Shown here: positions 13,968 to 21,700 of the stretch, piece after piece | Layout: every line of letters starts with the position of its first letter | Numbering within the stretch: the stretch's first letter is position 1 | Origin: Kiritimatiellia bacterium | Lineage (GTDB): Bacteria; Verrucomicrobiota; Kiritimatiellia; RFP12; DVOR01 | Assembly: GCA_900771325.1 (NCBI GenBank) | Contig: CAAGNN010000160.1 | Coordinates: forward strand, 1 to 28,162 | Length of the DNA stretch: 28,162 nucleotides | Reading direction: 5' to 3' | The notes under the pieces: generated by a model | The model's input: the letters and a program-made list of their open reading frames with translations, nothing else | Told to the model about the DNA's origin: nothing | Database searches by the model: none | Translations under genes and position numbers: made by a program

Positions 13968-14537
13968 ATGAAGAAAGTGTTGTTGTTTGCCCTTGCGGCA
14001 TTGGCTGTCTCGGCCGCCCAGGCCGTGACCTTCAATTGGACTGCCAAACTGACGAATAACTCGTCGGATGCCCAGCGTCCCGGGTGGTGCGGTCTTATGG
14101 CAGTGACGGGTATTGTCGATCGTGACACGTTCGCCGTTGACGGTTTGATTACCACTGCGAGCCCGCATTTGGGGGATCAGACCTATACCTATGATGCCAC
14201 CAAACTGCCTACAGGTGCTACCGTGACGAAGGTGTTGCTCAATGGTAAGGAGTATAACGAGTTGACGGGGCAGGGAACGCTTTACACCTTCACCTCGTCG
14301 ATTGACCTCGCTGACGATGTCACCGATTTGACTTTCATCTTTTTCAACAGGAGCCATAAAGCTGCGCAGTGCATTCAGGTGAGTGGTCTTGAGGACATTA
14401 ACGAGGGTATCACCTACGACCTCGGCACCTGGAACTTCCAGAATGGGGGCGATCAGACCTTCACGGTTCCCGAGCCGACGGTGTTGGCGTTGTTGGCGCT
14501 TGGGGTTGCCGGGGTGGCGCTGCGCCGCCGGGCCTAA
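13968..14537 (+). CDS. PEP-CTERM-tailed secreted protein
   Basis: This 189-residue protein has a signal peptide (MKKVLLFALAALAVSAAQA) and a C-terminal sorting tail from residue 167: VPEP, a hydrophobic helix, then RRRA. Such tails are recognised by exosortase and often occur on extracellular-matrix or envelope proteins in diderm bacteria. The middle domain is beta-rich, with no named family recognised; the phrase GDQTYTYDATKLPTGATVT suggests a beta-sandwich. Base composition is lower in G+C than in neighbouring genes. The ribosome-binding site is AAGGA at 13954-13958. A promoter with a G-tract is upstream and a strong terminator follows, so it is a single-gene unit. Exosortase is not in this window. 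Confidence 0.85.
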   Translation: MKKVLLFALAALAVSAAQAVTFNWTAKLTNNSSDAQRPGWCGLMAVTGIVDRDTFAVDGLITTASPHLGDQTYTYDATKLPTGATVTKVLLNGKEYNELTGQGTLYTFTSSIDLADDVTDLTFIFFNRSHKAAQCIQVSGLEDINEGITYDLGTWNFQNGGDQTFTVPEPTVLALLALGVAGVALRRRA

Positions 14538-14565
14538 GGATTTAGCGTTAATACCTAATATATAC

Positions 14566-14600
14566 AAAACGGGCCGGGCTAACCCCGGCCCGTTTTGTCT
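14566..14600 (+). terminator. Intrinsic terminator after PEP-CTERM gene
   Basis: A perfect 13-bp stem AAAACGGGCCGGG / CCCGGCCCGTTTT (14566-14578 with 14584-14596) encloses a 5-base loop. The A and T ends make it usable in both directions. Confidence 0.92.
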
Positions 14601-14647
14601 CTTGGGCGCGGGCACCGTCTGCCCCTCACGGCGGCTTGGCTGCCACT

Positions 14648-14689
14648 GTTCACCGTTCACTGTTTACCGTTCACGCGGGCGAAGCCCGC
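14648..14689. repeat. GTTCACC heptad array plus GCGAAGC hairpin
   Basis: Four heptamers GTTCACC, GTTCACT, GTTTACC, GTTCACG (14648-14675) are followed by a hairpin GCGGGC-GAA-GCCCGC (14675-14689). A 30-base stretch from 14648 is identical to 22260-22289. A further GCGTAGC core occurs at 14701-14707. Confidence 0.88.
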
Positions 14690-14719
14690 TCCTCACGCGA
14701 GCGTAGCGAGCACGGGATG

Positions 14720-14728
14720 TGGTATGCT
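14720..14728 (+). promoter_or_regulatory. Possible extended -10 of antiporter gene
   Basis: TGGTATGCT resembles TGnTATAAT. The expected transcription start would fall within a few bases of the ATG at 14738, suggesting a leaderless message. No good -35 is seen. Confidence 0.35.
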
Positions 14729-14737
14729 TGGGACACT

Positions 14738-16027
14738 ATGACGCAGGAAAAAGGTTCGTTTTGGGCGCTGTTGCCGATTGGCGTGTTCGTGTTGCTCTTC
14801 GCGGGGAGCGGGTTGGTCTTTGGCGACTTCTACCTGATTCCGCCGACGCTGGTCTTTCTGATTGCGCTCTTTGTGGCGTTGGTTCAGGGGCGCGGGCAGA
14901 GCTTTAACCGCAAGTTGGAGATTTGCGCGGCGGGGGCGGGGGAGAGCAATCTGGTGATGATGTGCCTGATCTATCTGCTGGCGGGGGCCTTTTCGGGGGT
15001 GGCGGGGGCGGCCGGCGGCGTGAGCGCCACGGTCAACTTCACGCTTTCGTTCATTCCGGCCTCGTTGGCGATCCCGGGGCTCTTTGCGATGGGCTGCTTT
15101 ATTTCGATGGCGATGGGCACCTCGGTGGGCACGATTATCGCGCTCACGCCGATTGCCGTCGAGCTCTGCCAGAAGACGGGGTTCGCCCTGCCGATGGCGG
15201 TGGGGGCGGTGGTCTGCGGGGCGCTCTTTGGCGACAACCTCTCCTTTATCTCCGATACCACCATCGCCGCCGTGCGCACCCAGGGCTGCGAGATGCGCGA
15301 CAAGTTCAAGGCCAACTTCCTGATTGTCCTCCCGGCGGCGTTGGCGACCTTGGGGCTCTTTGTGGCGCTGACCTGGCGCGGGGTGGGGGCCCAGCCTGAG
15401 GCGCTGAGCTACAATCTCTGGCTGGTGCTGCCGTATGTGGCGGTGCTGGTGGGGGCGCTCTGCGGGCTGAATGTCTTTTTGGTGCTTGCCGGCGGGATTG
15501 TCCTCTCGGGCGCGGTGGGGCTGGGGGTGGGGACGCTGACGGTGCGCTCGCTGCTTGCGGCCATTGGCTCGGGGATGGGCGGGATGTACGAGCTGGCGCT
15601 GCTGGCGATTTTGGCCGCGTGCATTAGCGCGTTGGTGCGCCACCACGGGGGCTTTGCGTGGCTGCTCTCGCTGATCCACCGGCGGCTGGCCGGCTACCGT
15701 GGCGCGCAGATGGGGATTGTCCTCTTGGTCTCACTCCTGGATATTGCCACGGCCAATAACACCATTGCCATTGTCTTGGCCGGGCCGATGGCCAAGCAGA
15801 TTGCCACGCAATATGGCATCTCGCCCAAGCGCAGCGCGTCCTTGTTGGACATCTTTGGGTCGGTTTTTCAGGGACTGCTCCCCTACGGCGCGCAGTTGCT
15901 CTCGGCGGCCCGCCTCTCGGGTCTCGCCGCACTGGCCATCTTGCCCTACCTCTTCTATATCTACCTGATGGCCCTCTGCGCGTTGGTGGCGGTGGCCTAC
16001 TTTCCGCGGCGAGCGCGGGCGGCGTGA
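14738..16027 (+). CDS. NhaC-family Na+/H+ antiporter
   Basis: This inner-membrane protein (429 residues) has about ten or more hydrophobic segments. The segment ALFGDNLSFISDTTIAAV matches the conserved GDxxSxxSDTT signature of the NhaC/arginine-ornithine antiporter superfamily, and GTSVGTIIALTPIAVEL and LLDIATANNTIAIVLAGPMA fit the same family. It probably exchanges protons for sodium or an organic substrate; the exact substrate cannot be read from the sequence. The start at 14738 gives a short charged N-terminus (MTQEKGSFWALLPIG). An upstream ATG at 14717 would overlap the -10-like element. No Shine-Dalgarno is evident. The following gene has its own promoter. Confidence 0.85.
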   Translation: MTQEKGSFWALLPIGVFVLLFAGSGLVFGDFYLIPPTLVFLIALFVALVQGRGQSFNRKLEICAAGAGESNLVMMCLIYLLAGAFSGVAGAAGGVSATVNFTLSFIPASLAIPGLFAMGCFISMAMGTSVGTIIALTPIAVELCQKTGFALPMAVGAVVCGALFGDNLSFISDTTIAAVRTQGCEMRDKFKANFLIVLPAALATLGLFVALTWRGVGAQPEALSYNLWLVLPYVAVLVGALCGLNVFLVLAGGIVLSGAVGLGVGTLTVRSLLAAIGSGMGGMYELALLAILAACISALVRHHGGFAWLLSLIHRRLAGYRGAQMGIVLLVSLLDIATANNTIAIVLAGPMAKQIATQYGISPKRSASLLDIFGSVFQGLLPYGAQLLSAARLSGLAALAILPYLFYIYLMALCALVAVAYFPRRARAA

Positions 16028-16032
16028 GGATG

Positions 16033-16041
16033 TGGTATAAT
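16033..16041 (+). promoter_or_regulatory. Extended -10 promoter of 16079 gene
   Basis: TGGTATAAT (16033-16041) is a consensus extended -10, within the longer TGTGGTATAAT. No clear -35 is seen. It lies 5 bases after the antiporter stop codon and 37 bases before the next start. Confidence 0.65.
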
Positions 16042-16078
16042 CGCGACATCACCCTTGAACAAGGAAGGAGACGATTGA

Positions 16079-17275
16079 ATGAAGCGTTTGATGAGTGTGT
16101 GTGCTGCGGCCGTGTGTGCGGCGGTGGCGTTTGCGGTGCCGAAGGCCGAGTGGCTGCCGGCAGATGTGGATTTTACCTTGGCGGCAATCTGTATGCAGCA
16201 GGAGGATCTGGTTGTTTATACGGCTTGGAAGGAGGCGCTGACGGGTCTTCACCCGATGTTGGATCAGGTGTTCGCCGAGCAACAGGATGTGAAGAAGCTG
16301 GCGGAAGAGGAGCCGGAGATCTATGCCGCTGTCAAGGCTTTGATGGGATTTTCGGAGGATGGCAAGCAGATGGCGCTGAAGTCGATTGCGTTCGGCGCAA
16401 ACTTCCCCAAGACGGATACGGAAGCAGATCGGGAGAAGGTGCACCTAATGGCCATCTTCGAGAACCCGACCTTCCAGATTGAGGCTTTCGATCAGGCGCT
16501 TCAGGCGTTGATAAAGGCGAAGGGTGATCAGGATAAGAAGGTTTCGGTGGTGAAGGTGGGCGAGTGGCGGCAGCTGAAGGAGGAGAGCGGTGAGGATGAA
16601 TTCGCTTTCTGCTACAAGCCTTGCGCGCAGGGGCTCATGATGGTCCTGGCGAAGACAGTCGCCGAAGCGGAGCAGTGGTTGGCCGGGGCGAAGTTAGCGG
16701 CCGATGCGCCGGCGGCGGCGCCCTTTGCGGTGGTGAAGAAGCCCGCAGATTGCGCTTATGCCCTCAAGGATGTGGCCGAGCTCTTGAATCGGTATGTGAC
16801 CGATCCGGAGATTCGCAAGCAGATGGAGTTGCAGGCGCCGTGGAGCTTCAAGACCCATCGCGTGATGTTCTCGGGCTCGCTCGAGGGTGTCAATGGCGTG
16901 GCCAAGGTCGCGGCCGCCACTGACTCTGCCGAGGTGGCCGGGCAGCTGAAGAACGCGCTGGAGATGTACCGGATGATGGCCGCGCAGATGATTCTGCCGG
17001 CGGTCTTCCAGAAGCCCGATGCGGCGCTTTGTACCTGGCTGACGAAGTCGGTGACGCTGGAGACGGTCGGTGCCGAGATGCAGCTGAAGGCGGTCTTTGA
17101 GCCCAAGGCGGTCGCCACGATTGCCAAGGAGTGCCTGGAGCTGCAGGCCAAGCAGGGGCAGGATGTCGAGTCCCTCTTGGATGATGACGAGGACTTTGAG
17201 GACGACGAGGACGACGACGAAGAGATGACCCTCGAGGAGGCCACGAAGATCCTCGACGGCATTGAGGGGAAGTAA
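16079..17275 (+). CDS. Secreted protein of unknown function, acidic tail
   Basis: This 398-residue protein begins with a signal peptide (MKRLMSVCAAAVCAAVAFA) and is otherwise soluble. No family is recognised. Two halves both contain alternating strand and helix pieces, for example LHPMLDQVFAEQQDVKKLAE in the first half and VAGQLKNALEMYRMMAAQMI in the second, as in exported alpha/beta proteins of PVC bacteria. The C-terminus has an extremely acidic stretch at about residues 366-383 (SLLDDDEDFEDDEDDDEEM) and then a short helix EEATKILDGIEGK; calcium binding or interaction with a basic partner is possible but unproven. AAGGAAGGAG at 16061-16070 is a strong ribosome-binding site. It has its own extended -10 promoter. 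Confidence 0.75.
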   Translation: MKRLMSVCAAAVCAAVAFAVPKAEWLPADVDFTLAAICMQQEDLVVYTAWKEALTGLHPMLDQVFAEQQDVKKLAEEEPEIYAAVKALMGFSEDGKQMALKSIAFGANFPKTDTEADREKVHLMAIFENPTFQIEAFDQALQALIKAKGDQDKKVSVVKVGEWRQLKEESGEDEFAFCYKPCAQGLMMVLAKTVAEAEQWLAGAKLAADAPAAAPFAVVKKPADCAYALKDVAELLNRYVTDPEIRKQMELQAPWSFKTHRVMFSGSLEGVNGVAKVAAATDSAEVAGQLKNALEMYRMMAAQMILPAVFQKPDAALCTWLTKSVTLETVGAEMQLKAVFEPKAVATIAKECLELQAKQGQDVESLLDDDEDFEDDEDDDEEMTLEEATKILDGIEGK

Positions 17276-17460
17276 GATTCGACAGGTGGGAAAACTCGCC
17301 GCGCTTCGCACGGCTCGCGATAGACGGGAAGCGCACTGCGTGCGACGGGCAAGCCAATGCTCCGAGAGCAGAAGCACACGCCTTCTAATCAGAGCCCTAC
17401 GTAGGGCCGGGTGTTTCACCTCTGGCGCCAGCTTTCCCGCCAATCGCCTATCGCCTATCG
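17276..17460. repeat. Heptad-ended intergenic repeat, copy D (inverted)
   Basis: The left part, with AAAACTCGCCG and GGCTCGCGATAG, resembles 632-668. The right part reads TTTCACCTCTGGCGCCAGC and then CGCCAATCGCCTATCGCC, ending in a heptad array (17440-17460). It corresponds to copy A in orientation but carries an extra roughly 60-base segment, which includes the palindrome GCCCTACGTAGGGC. No gene is seen here. Confidence 0.82.
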
Positions 17461-17489
17461 GCGCGGTGCTCGCCGTGCGAGCACCGCGC
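17461..17489. promoter_or_regulatory. 12-bp inverted repeat over GH31 -35 region
   Basis: GCGCGGTGCTCG and CGAGCACCGCGC form a perfect 12-bp stem with a 5-base loop. The right arm lies where the -35 of the GH31 promoter would be. It could be an operator or a hairpin ending upstream transcription; there is no T-run after it. Confidence 0.5.
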
Positions 17490-17498
17490 GAAACAATG

Positions 17499-17507
17499 TG
17501 CTATACT
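17499..17507 (+). promoter_or_regulatory. Extended -10 of GH31 gene
   Basis: TGCTATACT matches an extended -10 (TGnTATAAT). It lies 50 bases before the start codon, next to the inverted repeat at 17461-17489. Confidence 0.55.
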
Positions 17508-17556
17508 GCGCTCACAGTTGGCCCTCACAAGTGGATTTAGAGCAAAGGAATACGGT

Positions 17557-20500
17557 ATGAAGCAAGCAGTGTTTGGTGCGTTGGCCCTGATGGCCGCAGG
17601 CGCATTTGCCTTGACTCCGGGCAAGGTGTTGAAGATGGTGCCGCAGAGCGGCGTCTCGAAGAGCTTTGATTTGATCACCGAGAACGGCATCACCTTCCGT
17701 GTGCAGTTCTACACGCCGCAGGTCTTCCGTATTTTGGCCGCGCCGCAGAAGCTCGAGCCGCAGCTCGACCGCGCCGGCAATCCGCTCAAGGATAAGGACG
17801 GCAACGTGATGACCTACGTCTCGGCCGACTTCTCCGATCCGCTCAACAACCCCGAGAAGGCGCAGATCCTCGTGGGCGTGCCCGAGGACAAGACCCAAGT
17901 GCGCTTTGCCGACAACCGCGCCGAGGGAACCATCACCTTCGCCACCTCGGCCGTGACGCTCACGGTCAACAAGGCCGACACCACCTTCTCGCTGGCCTAC
18001 AGCGAAGGGACGCCGATTTGGTCGGAGGCCGCGCCGCTGGATCTCTCGGCCAATGGCACCACCCAGACCCTCAAGACGAACGCCGATGAGTTCTTCTACG
18101 GCGGCGGCCAGCAGAATGGCTACCTCTCGCACAAGGGTCGCAAGATTGACATCCGCGCCGACGGCAACTGGGGCGAGGGCGGCCATCCCAACCCCGCGCC
18201 GTGGTATATGACCAACACCGGCTACGGCGTCCTCCGCCACACCTTCTCGCAGGGCGTCTACGACTTCTCGGCTGAGGATGCCATTAAGACCACCCACTAC
18301 GAAAACCGCTTCGATGCCTTCTACTTCGTGGGCACCAACTTCGCCGGCACGCTGAACCTCTACACCCAGTTTACCGGCCGGCCCAACCTCATCCCGCGCT
18401 GGGGCCTGCAGTTGGGCGATGCCGATGCTTATATCACCCGCGACGAAGCGACCAAGGATCCCGCCCAGAACGAAGACGGCACCTTCAAGGAGGTGACCCC
18501 CGTCGACGCGGTCAAGGTGGCCAAGGCCTACCGCGAGAACGATATGCCCGGCGGCTGGCTGCTGGTCAACGATGGCTACGGCTGCGGCCACATGCAGCTG
18601 GGCTACACCGTCGACGCTCTCGCCAACCTCGGCTTCTACACCGGCCTCTGGACCGAAGGCGCGCTCGATCGCATCAAATGGGAGGTCGGCACCGCCGGCA
18701 CCCGCGTGCAGAAGATTGATGTGGCCTGGTCCGGCCCGGCCTATCAGCACGCCTTGGAGTGCAACAAGGTTGCCGCCGATGGCATTGAGGAAAATGCCGA
18801 TGCGCGCGCCTTCGTCTGGACCGTGCAGGGGTGGGCCGGCACCCAGCGCTATGGCATTTGCTGGACGGGCGACCAGTCCGGCTCGTGGGATCTCATCCGC
18901 TATCACATCCCCACGCTGACCTGCTCCTCGATGAGCGGCCAGGCCTATGCCACCACCGACGTGGACGGCATCTTCGGCGGCAGCAACGAGACCTTCCTGC
19001 GCGATTTGCAGTGGAAGTGCTGGACCACCGCCATCTATGTGATGAACGGCTGGAGCCACGTCAACAAGGGCCCCTGGAGCTATCCCGAGCCCTACAAGAG
19101 CCTCAACCGCAAGGCCCTCCTGCACAAGAACCGCATCGTCCCCTACGTCTACACCTACCTCGCCAAGGCCTACGACTCCGGCGCGCCGGTCGTCCGCCCG
19201 CTGGTCTACAATTACCCCGAAGACCGCACCACCTGGGGCGAGGAGACGAAATATCAGTTCATCCTGGGCGATGACTTCCTCGTGGCCCCGGTCTACAATT
19301 CGATGAAGCTCAACAAGGGCTGGAAGAAGAACATCTACCTCCCCGAAGGGCTGTGGATTGACTACCGCGACGGCCGCCGCGTGCAGGGCCCGGTGATGCT
19401 CCCGGCCGTGCCGATCACCCTCGAGGACATTCCCGTCTTCGTCCGCGCCGGCGCCATCGTGCCGATGTATCCCGAGATGCTCGTCTTGGGCGACAAGCCC
19501 TTCGACCCCATCACCCTCGACCTCTATCCCAACCCCGCCGGCGCCACCGACACCTTCGTCCTCTACGAAGACGATGGCGAGACGCAGGCCCATCGCTACG
19601 GCCAATCCTCCACGCAGACCTTCACGCTCACGTCGCGTTCCGACGAGCGTGCCGGCTACATCCGCGTGGAGCTCGGTAAGATTGAGGGCTACTATAAGGG
19701 TATGCCCGAAGCGCGCGGCTACGAGCTGATCGTCCACACCCGCGCCAAGCCCACCGCTGTCGTCTTCCAGAACGACGACGGCACCCTGGGCCAGGAAATC
19801 CTCCCGCTTTGCGGCGAGAAGGCTGCCACCACCTATGCCAACAGCCGCCAGGCGTGGTACTACGACCCCGAGGAGAAGTTCGGCACCCTGCGCATCAAGC
19901 TCGCCAAGATGCCTGTCGAGGCCGCCGCCCGCGTCCTCATCACCACCGCACCCTTCTCCACCATCCAGGCCACCCCCGCCTATCCGGTGCCCGAGGTGAC
20001 CGACGAGATTGACAAGGCCGACTTCACCGCCACCGTCAATTCCGCCGCCGCCGACTGCCCCTTCGCCCTCGCCCTCGATGGCACCGAGGAGACGATGTGG
20101 CACTCCTACTGGCAGGAGGACGCCAAGCAGCCCACCAACTTCCCCTACGTCGCCGAGATTGATATGCACGGCCTCTACGCCATCAACGCGGTCACCTATC
20201 TGCCGCGCGCCAACCTTGGCAACGGCGTGGTCAAGGGCTACAAGGTGGAAGTCGCCCGCTTCCCGGGTAAGTTCACGCAGGTGGCCGAGGGCGAACTCGA
20301 GCCCTTCACCAAGGCCGAAACCCGCGCCATCGCCTTCCCCTCCACCTGGGCCCGATACATCCGCCTGACCTTCACCTCCGCCCAGCGCGGCGAGAAGTTC
20401 GGCTCGGCCGCCGAAATCGACGTCAAGCAGGACCTCCACGCCAAGCCCTTGCCCGATGAGACCAAGCCCATCGGCCACGAGACCGTCTCGGTCGATGGCA

Positions 20501-20835
20501 CCGACTATCCCAACAGCCGCCGCGACCAGGTGGGCTCCGATTGGACGCTCGACCTCGACGGCACCTGGGAGAAGATCAAGGGCCACGCCGGCATGGCCAC
20601 CGCCAATGCCAACCAAGGCACCGTCACCTTCCGCATCACCGCCGACGGCAAGGAGATCTTTGCCCGCGTGGGGATGAAGCCCGGTGACGTCAAGCAGCTC
20701 ATCGACGTCGAGATTCCCGCCGGCGCCAAGCAGCTGCGCTTCACCCTCAAGAACGAGTCGCCCGACGCCATCGGCTCGAACACCGGCGTCTGGACCGACC
20801 TCAAGTTCTTCCGCGCCGGCTCCGGCCGCGACTAA
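17557..20835 (+). CDS. Secreted GH31 glycosidase with C-terminal CBMs
   Basis: This 1092-residue exported enzyme has a signal peptide (MKQAVFGALALMAAGAFA), a GH31 N-terminal beta domain, and a catalytic barrel containing MPGGWLLVNDGYGCG, KIDVAWSG (D388, likely nucleophile) and CWTGDQSGSWD (D439, likely acid/base). A GH31 beta-sandwich region follows (IPVFVRAGAIVPMYPEM), then a discoidin/F5-8C-like CBM32-type domain (about 805-970) and an NPCBM-like domain (about 975-1085, from ETVSVDGTDYPNSR). The barrel resembles the CPE1046-like subgroup of GH31, some members of which are alpha-N-acetylgalactosaminidases; that substrate is inference. The start at 17557 follows AAAGGA at 17545-17549 and gives a clean signal peptide. 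The GH20 nearby supports host-glycan use. Confidence 0.87.
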   Translation: MKQAVFGALALMAAGAFALTPGKVLKMVPQSGVSKSFDLITENGITFRVQFYTPQVFRILAAPQKLEPQLDRAGNPLKDKDGNVMTYVSADFSDPLNNPEKAQILVGVPEDKTQVRFADNRAEGTITFATSAVTLTVNKADTTFSLAYSEGTPIWSEAAPLDLSANGTTQTLKTNADEFFYGGGQQNGYLSHKGRKIDIRADGNWGEGGHPNPAPWYMTNTGYGVLRHTFSQGVYDFSAEDAIKTTHYENRFDAFYFVGTNFAGTLNLYTQFTGRPNLIPRWGLQLGDADAYITRDEATKDPAQNEDGTFKEVTPVDAVKVAKAYRENDMPGGWLLVNDGYGCGHMQLGYTVDALANLGFYTGLWTEGALDRIKWEVGTAGTRVQKIDVAWSGPAYQHALECNKVAADGIEENADARAFVWTVQGWAGTQRYGICWTGDQSGSWDLIRYHIPTLTCSSMSGQAYATTDVDGIFGGSNETFLRDLQWKCWTTAIYVMNGWSHVNKGPWSYPEPYKSLNRKALLHKNRIVPYVYTYLAKAYDSGAPVVRPLVYNYPEDRTTWGEETKYQFILGDDFLVAPVYNSMKLNKGWKKNIYLPEGLWIDYRDGRRVQGPVMLPAVPITLEDIPVFVRAGAIVPMYPEMLVLGDKPFDPITLDLYPNPAGATDTFVLYEDDGETQAHRYGQSSTQTFTLTSRSDERAGYIRVELGKIEGYYKGMPEARGYELIVHTRAKPTAVVFQNDDGTLGQEILPLCGEKAATTYANSRQAWYYDPEEKFGTLRIKLAKMPVEAAARVLITTAPFSTIQATPAYPVPEVTDEIDKADFTATVNSAAADCPFALALDGTEETMWHSYWQEDAKQPTNFPYVAEIDMHGLYAINAVTYLPRANLGNGVVKGYKVEVARFPGKFTQVAEGELEPFTKAETRAIAFPSTWARYIRLTFTSAQRGEKFGSAAEIDVKQDLHAKPLPDETKPIGHETVSVDGTDYPNSRRDQVGSDWTLDLDGTWEKIKGHAGMATANANQGTVTFRITADGKEIFARVGMKPGDVKQLIDVEIPAGAKQLRFTLKNESPDAIGSNTGVWTDLKFFRAGSGRD

Positions 20836-20857
20836 GCGCGTCCAACGCGCCCCTCAC

Positions 20858-20903
20858 GCCCCCTTCCGGCCTGCACCCCAGCCCGAAAGGGGGCTTTCCT
20901 TTC
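20858..20903 (+). terminator. Intrinsic terminator after GH31
   Basis: GCCCCCTTCCGGC (20858-20870) pairs with GCCCGAAAGGGGGC (20881-20894) with one internal mismatch, followed by TTTCCTTTC. Confidence 0.75.
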
Positions 20904-20922
20904 ACCCCGCACGAGCCCCACT

Positions 20923-21312
20923 ATGCTTGACATTATCGCCCTTTTCCGGGCCAACTACGCCAAAAGTGTCGCCACCGATGCCAAGAACCTCGCCGTCGAC
21001 ATCCACCAAGAGGCCAACCAAGCCCAGCTCAATGTTGCCAAAGGCCGCACTGACATCGAGCGCCTCTACCTCCTCGTCGAGGCTCTTTGGACCATCCTCA
21101 AAACCTCCACTGGCCTCACCGACGAAGACTTCGTCAAGATTGTCGAGCAACTCGACCTCCAGGATGGCAAACTCGACGGCCGCAACGCCACCCACACCGT
21201 CATCACCCAGTGCCCGAACTGCGGCAGAACCCTCCTCAAAGGCCACCGCCGCTGCGCCTACTGCCAGGCCGACGTCTTCGCCGACGCTCCCTTCCGCCAC
21301 ATCGGCAAGTAG
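20923..21312 (+). CDS. Zinc-ribbon protein with helical N-terminus
   Basis: This 129-residue cytoplasmic protein has an N-terminal helical, probably coiled-coil region (about residues 10-90, NLAVDIHQEANQAQLNVAKG) and a C-terminal zinc ribbon, CPNCGRTLLKGHRRCAYCQ (about 97-115), with two CxxC knuckles. The function is unknown; similar short ribbon proteins are often regulators or assembly factors. No Shine-Dalgarno precedes the ATG, and no promoter is evident between it and the GH31 terminator. A terminator-like palindrome follows at 21346. Confidence 0.7.
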   Translation: MLDIIALFRANYAKSVATDAKNLAVDIHQEANQAQLNVAKGRTDIERLYLLVEALWTILKTSTGLTDEDFVKIVEQLDLQDGKLDGRNATHTVITQCPNCGRTLLKGHRRCAYCQADVFADAPFRHIGK

Positions 21313-21345
21313 CGCCCGGCCCGCTCCCGCCCCGAGTGTGAAGCC

Positions 21346-21388
21346 AACCCGCCCCGGGTCCGACTCGGACTCGGGGCGGATTCATTTT
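21346..21388 (+). terminator. Terminator-like CCGCCCCGGG palindrome
   Basis: A long near-perfect palindrome (21346-21382) with arms CCGCCCCGGGTCCGA and TCGGACTCGGGGCGG is followed by TTCATTTT. It belongs to the same repeat family as 3815-3904 and 13757-13832. Confidence 0.65.
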
Positions 21389-21411
21389 ACGCCCGCCCCG
21401 GGGACGATTAT

Positions 21412-21492
21412 TAAGAGCCAGACTTAATTGAAATAAGTCTGGCTCTTAATTCAATTAAGTCTGGCTCTTATTGCCAATAAGTCTGGCTCTTA
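21412..21492. repeat. Iteron-like array, 22-bp period
   Basis: TAAGTCTGGCTCTTA occurs three times in direct orientation at 21434, 21456 and 21478, exactly 22 bases apart, and once inverted at 21412-21426. The inverted and first direct copies form a perfect 15-bp stem with a 7-base loop. A 22-bp period puts every copy on the same face of the helix, as in protein-binding iterons. Confidence 0.9.
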
Positions 21493-21541
21493 TCAATTCC
21501 CCCCGCTCGAGGTCAGAATCCCACCAGCCCCCAGCCAAGGT

Positions 21542-21583
21542 TGTCCCCCAGCTGGGGAACAGTCGGTACCCCAATTGGGGTAC
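21542..21583. repeat. Two related GT-CCCCA palindromes
   Basis: TGTCCCCCAGCTGGGGAACA (21542-21561) is a near-perfect palindrome. GTACCCCAATTGGGGTAC (21566-21583) is a perfect 18-base palindrome. Both have CCCCA..TGGGG arms with different centres (GC and AT), and their centres are 23 bases apart. They lie 60-100 bases upstream of the tRNA promoter. Confidence 0.75.
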
Positions 21584-21641
21584 GCAACACCCTCGGCACG
21601 GCCATCAGGGGGCCCGGCGTGTGGCAAGAAAGCCAGGCGAG

Positions 21642-21670
21642 TTGCCATTTCCCCGCCATCTGTGTATAAT
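21642..21670 (+). promoter_or_regulatory. tRNA-Arg promoter
   Basis: TTGCCA (21642-21647) is followed after 17 bases by a consensus TATAAT (21665-21670). A GC-rich discriminator (GCGCGCC) follows, as in stringently controlled stable-RNA promoters. The tRNA begins 31 bases after the -10. Confidence 0.85.
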
Positions 21671-21700
21671 GCGCGCCTCGTTCGGTCGAAAGGCCCCTTG

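Noticed and set aside
17512..20616. 1034-codon minus-strand open frame opposite GH31
   Set aside because: Gly/Val/Leu/Asp-rich shadow of a codon-biased gene; no family motif or ribosome-binding site.
21412..21492. CRISPR array
   Set aside because: The repeat is 15 bases with 7-base gaps that are too short for spacers, one copy is inverted, and no cas genes are present.
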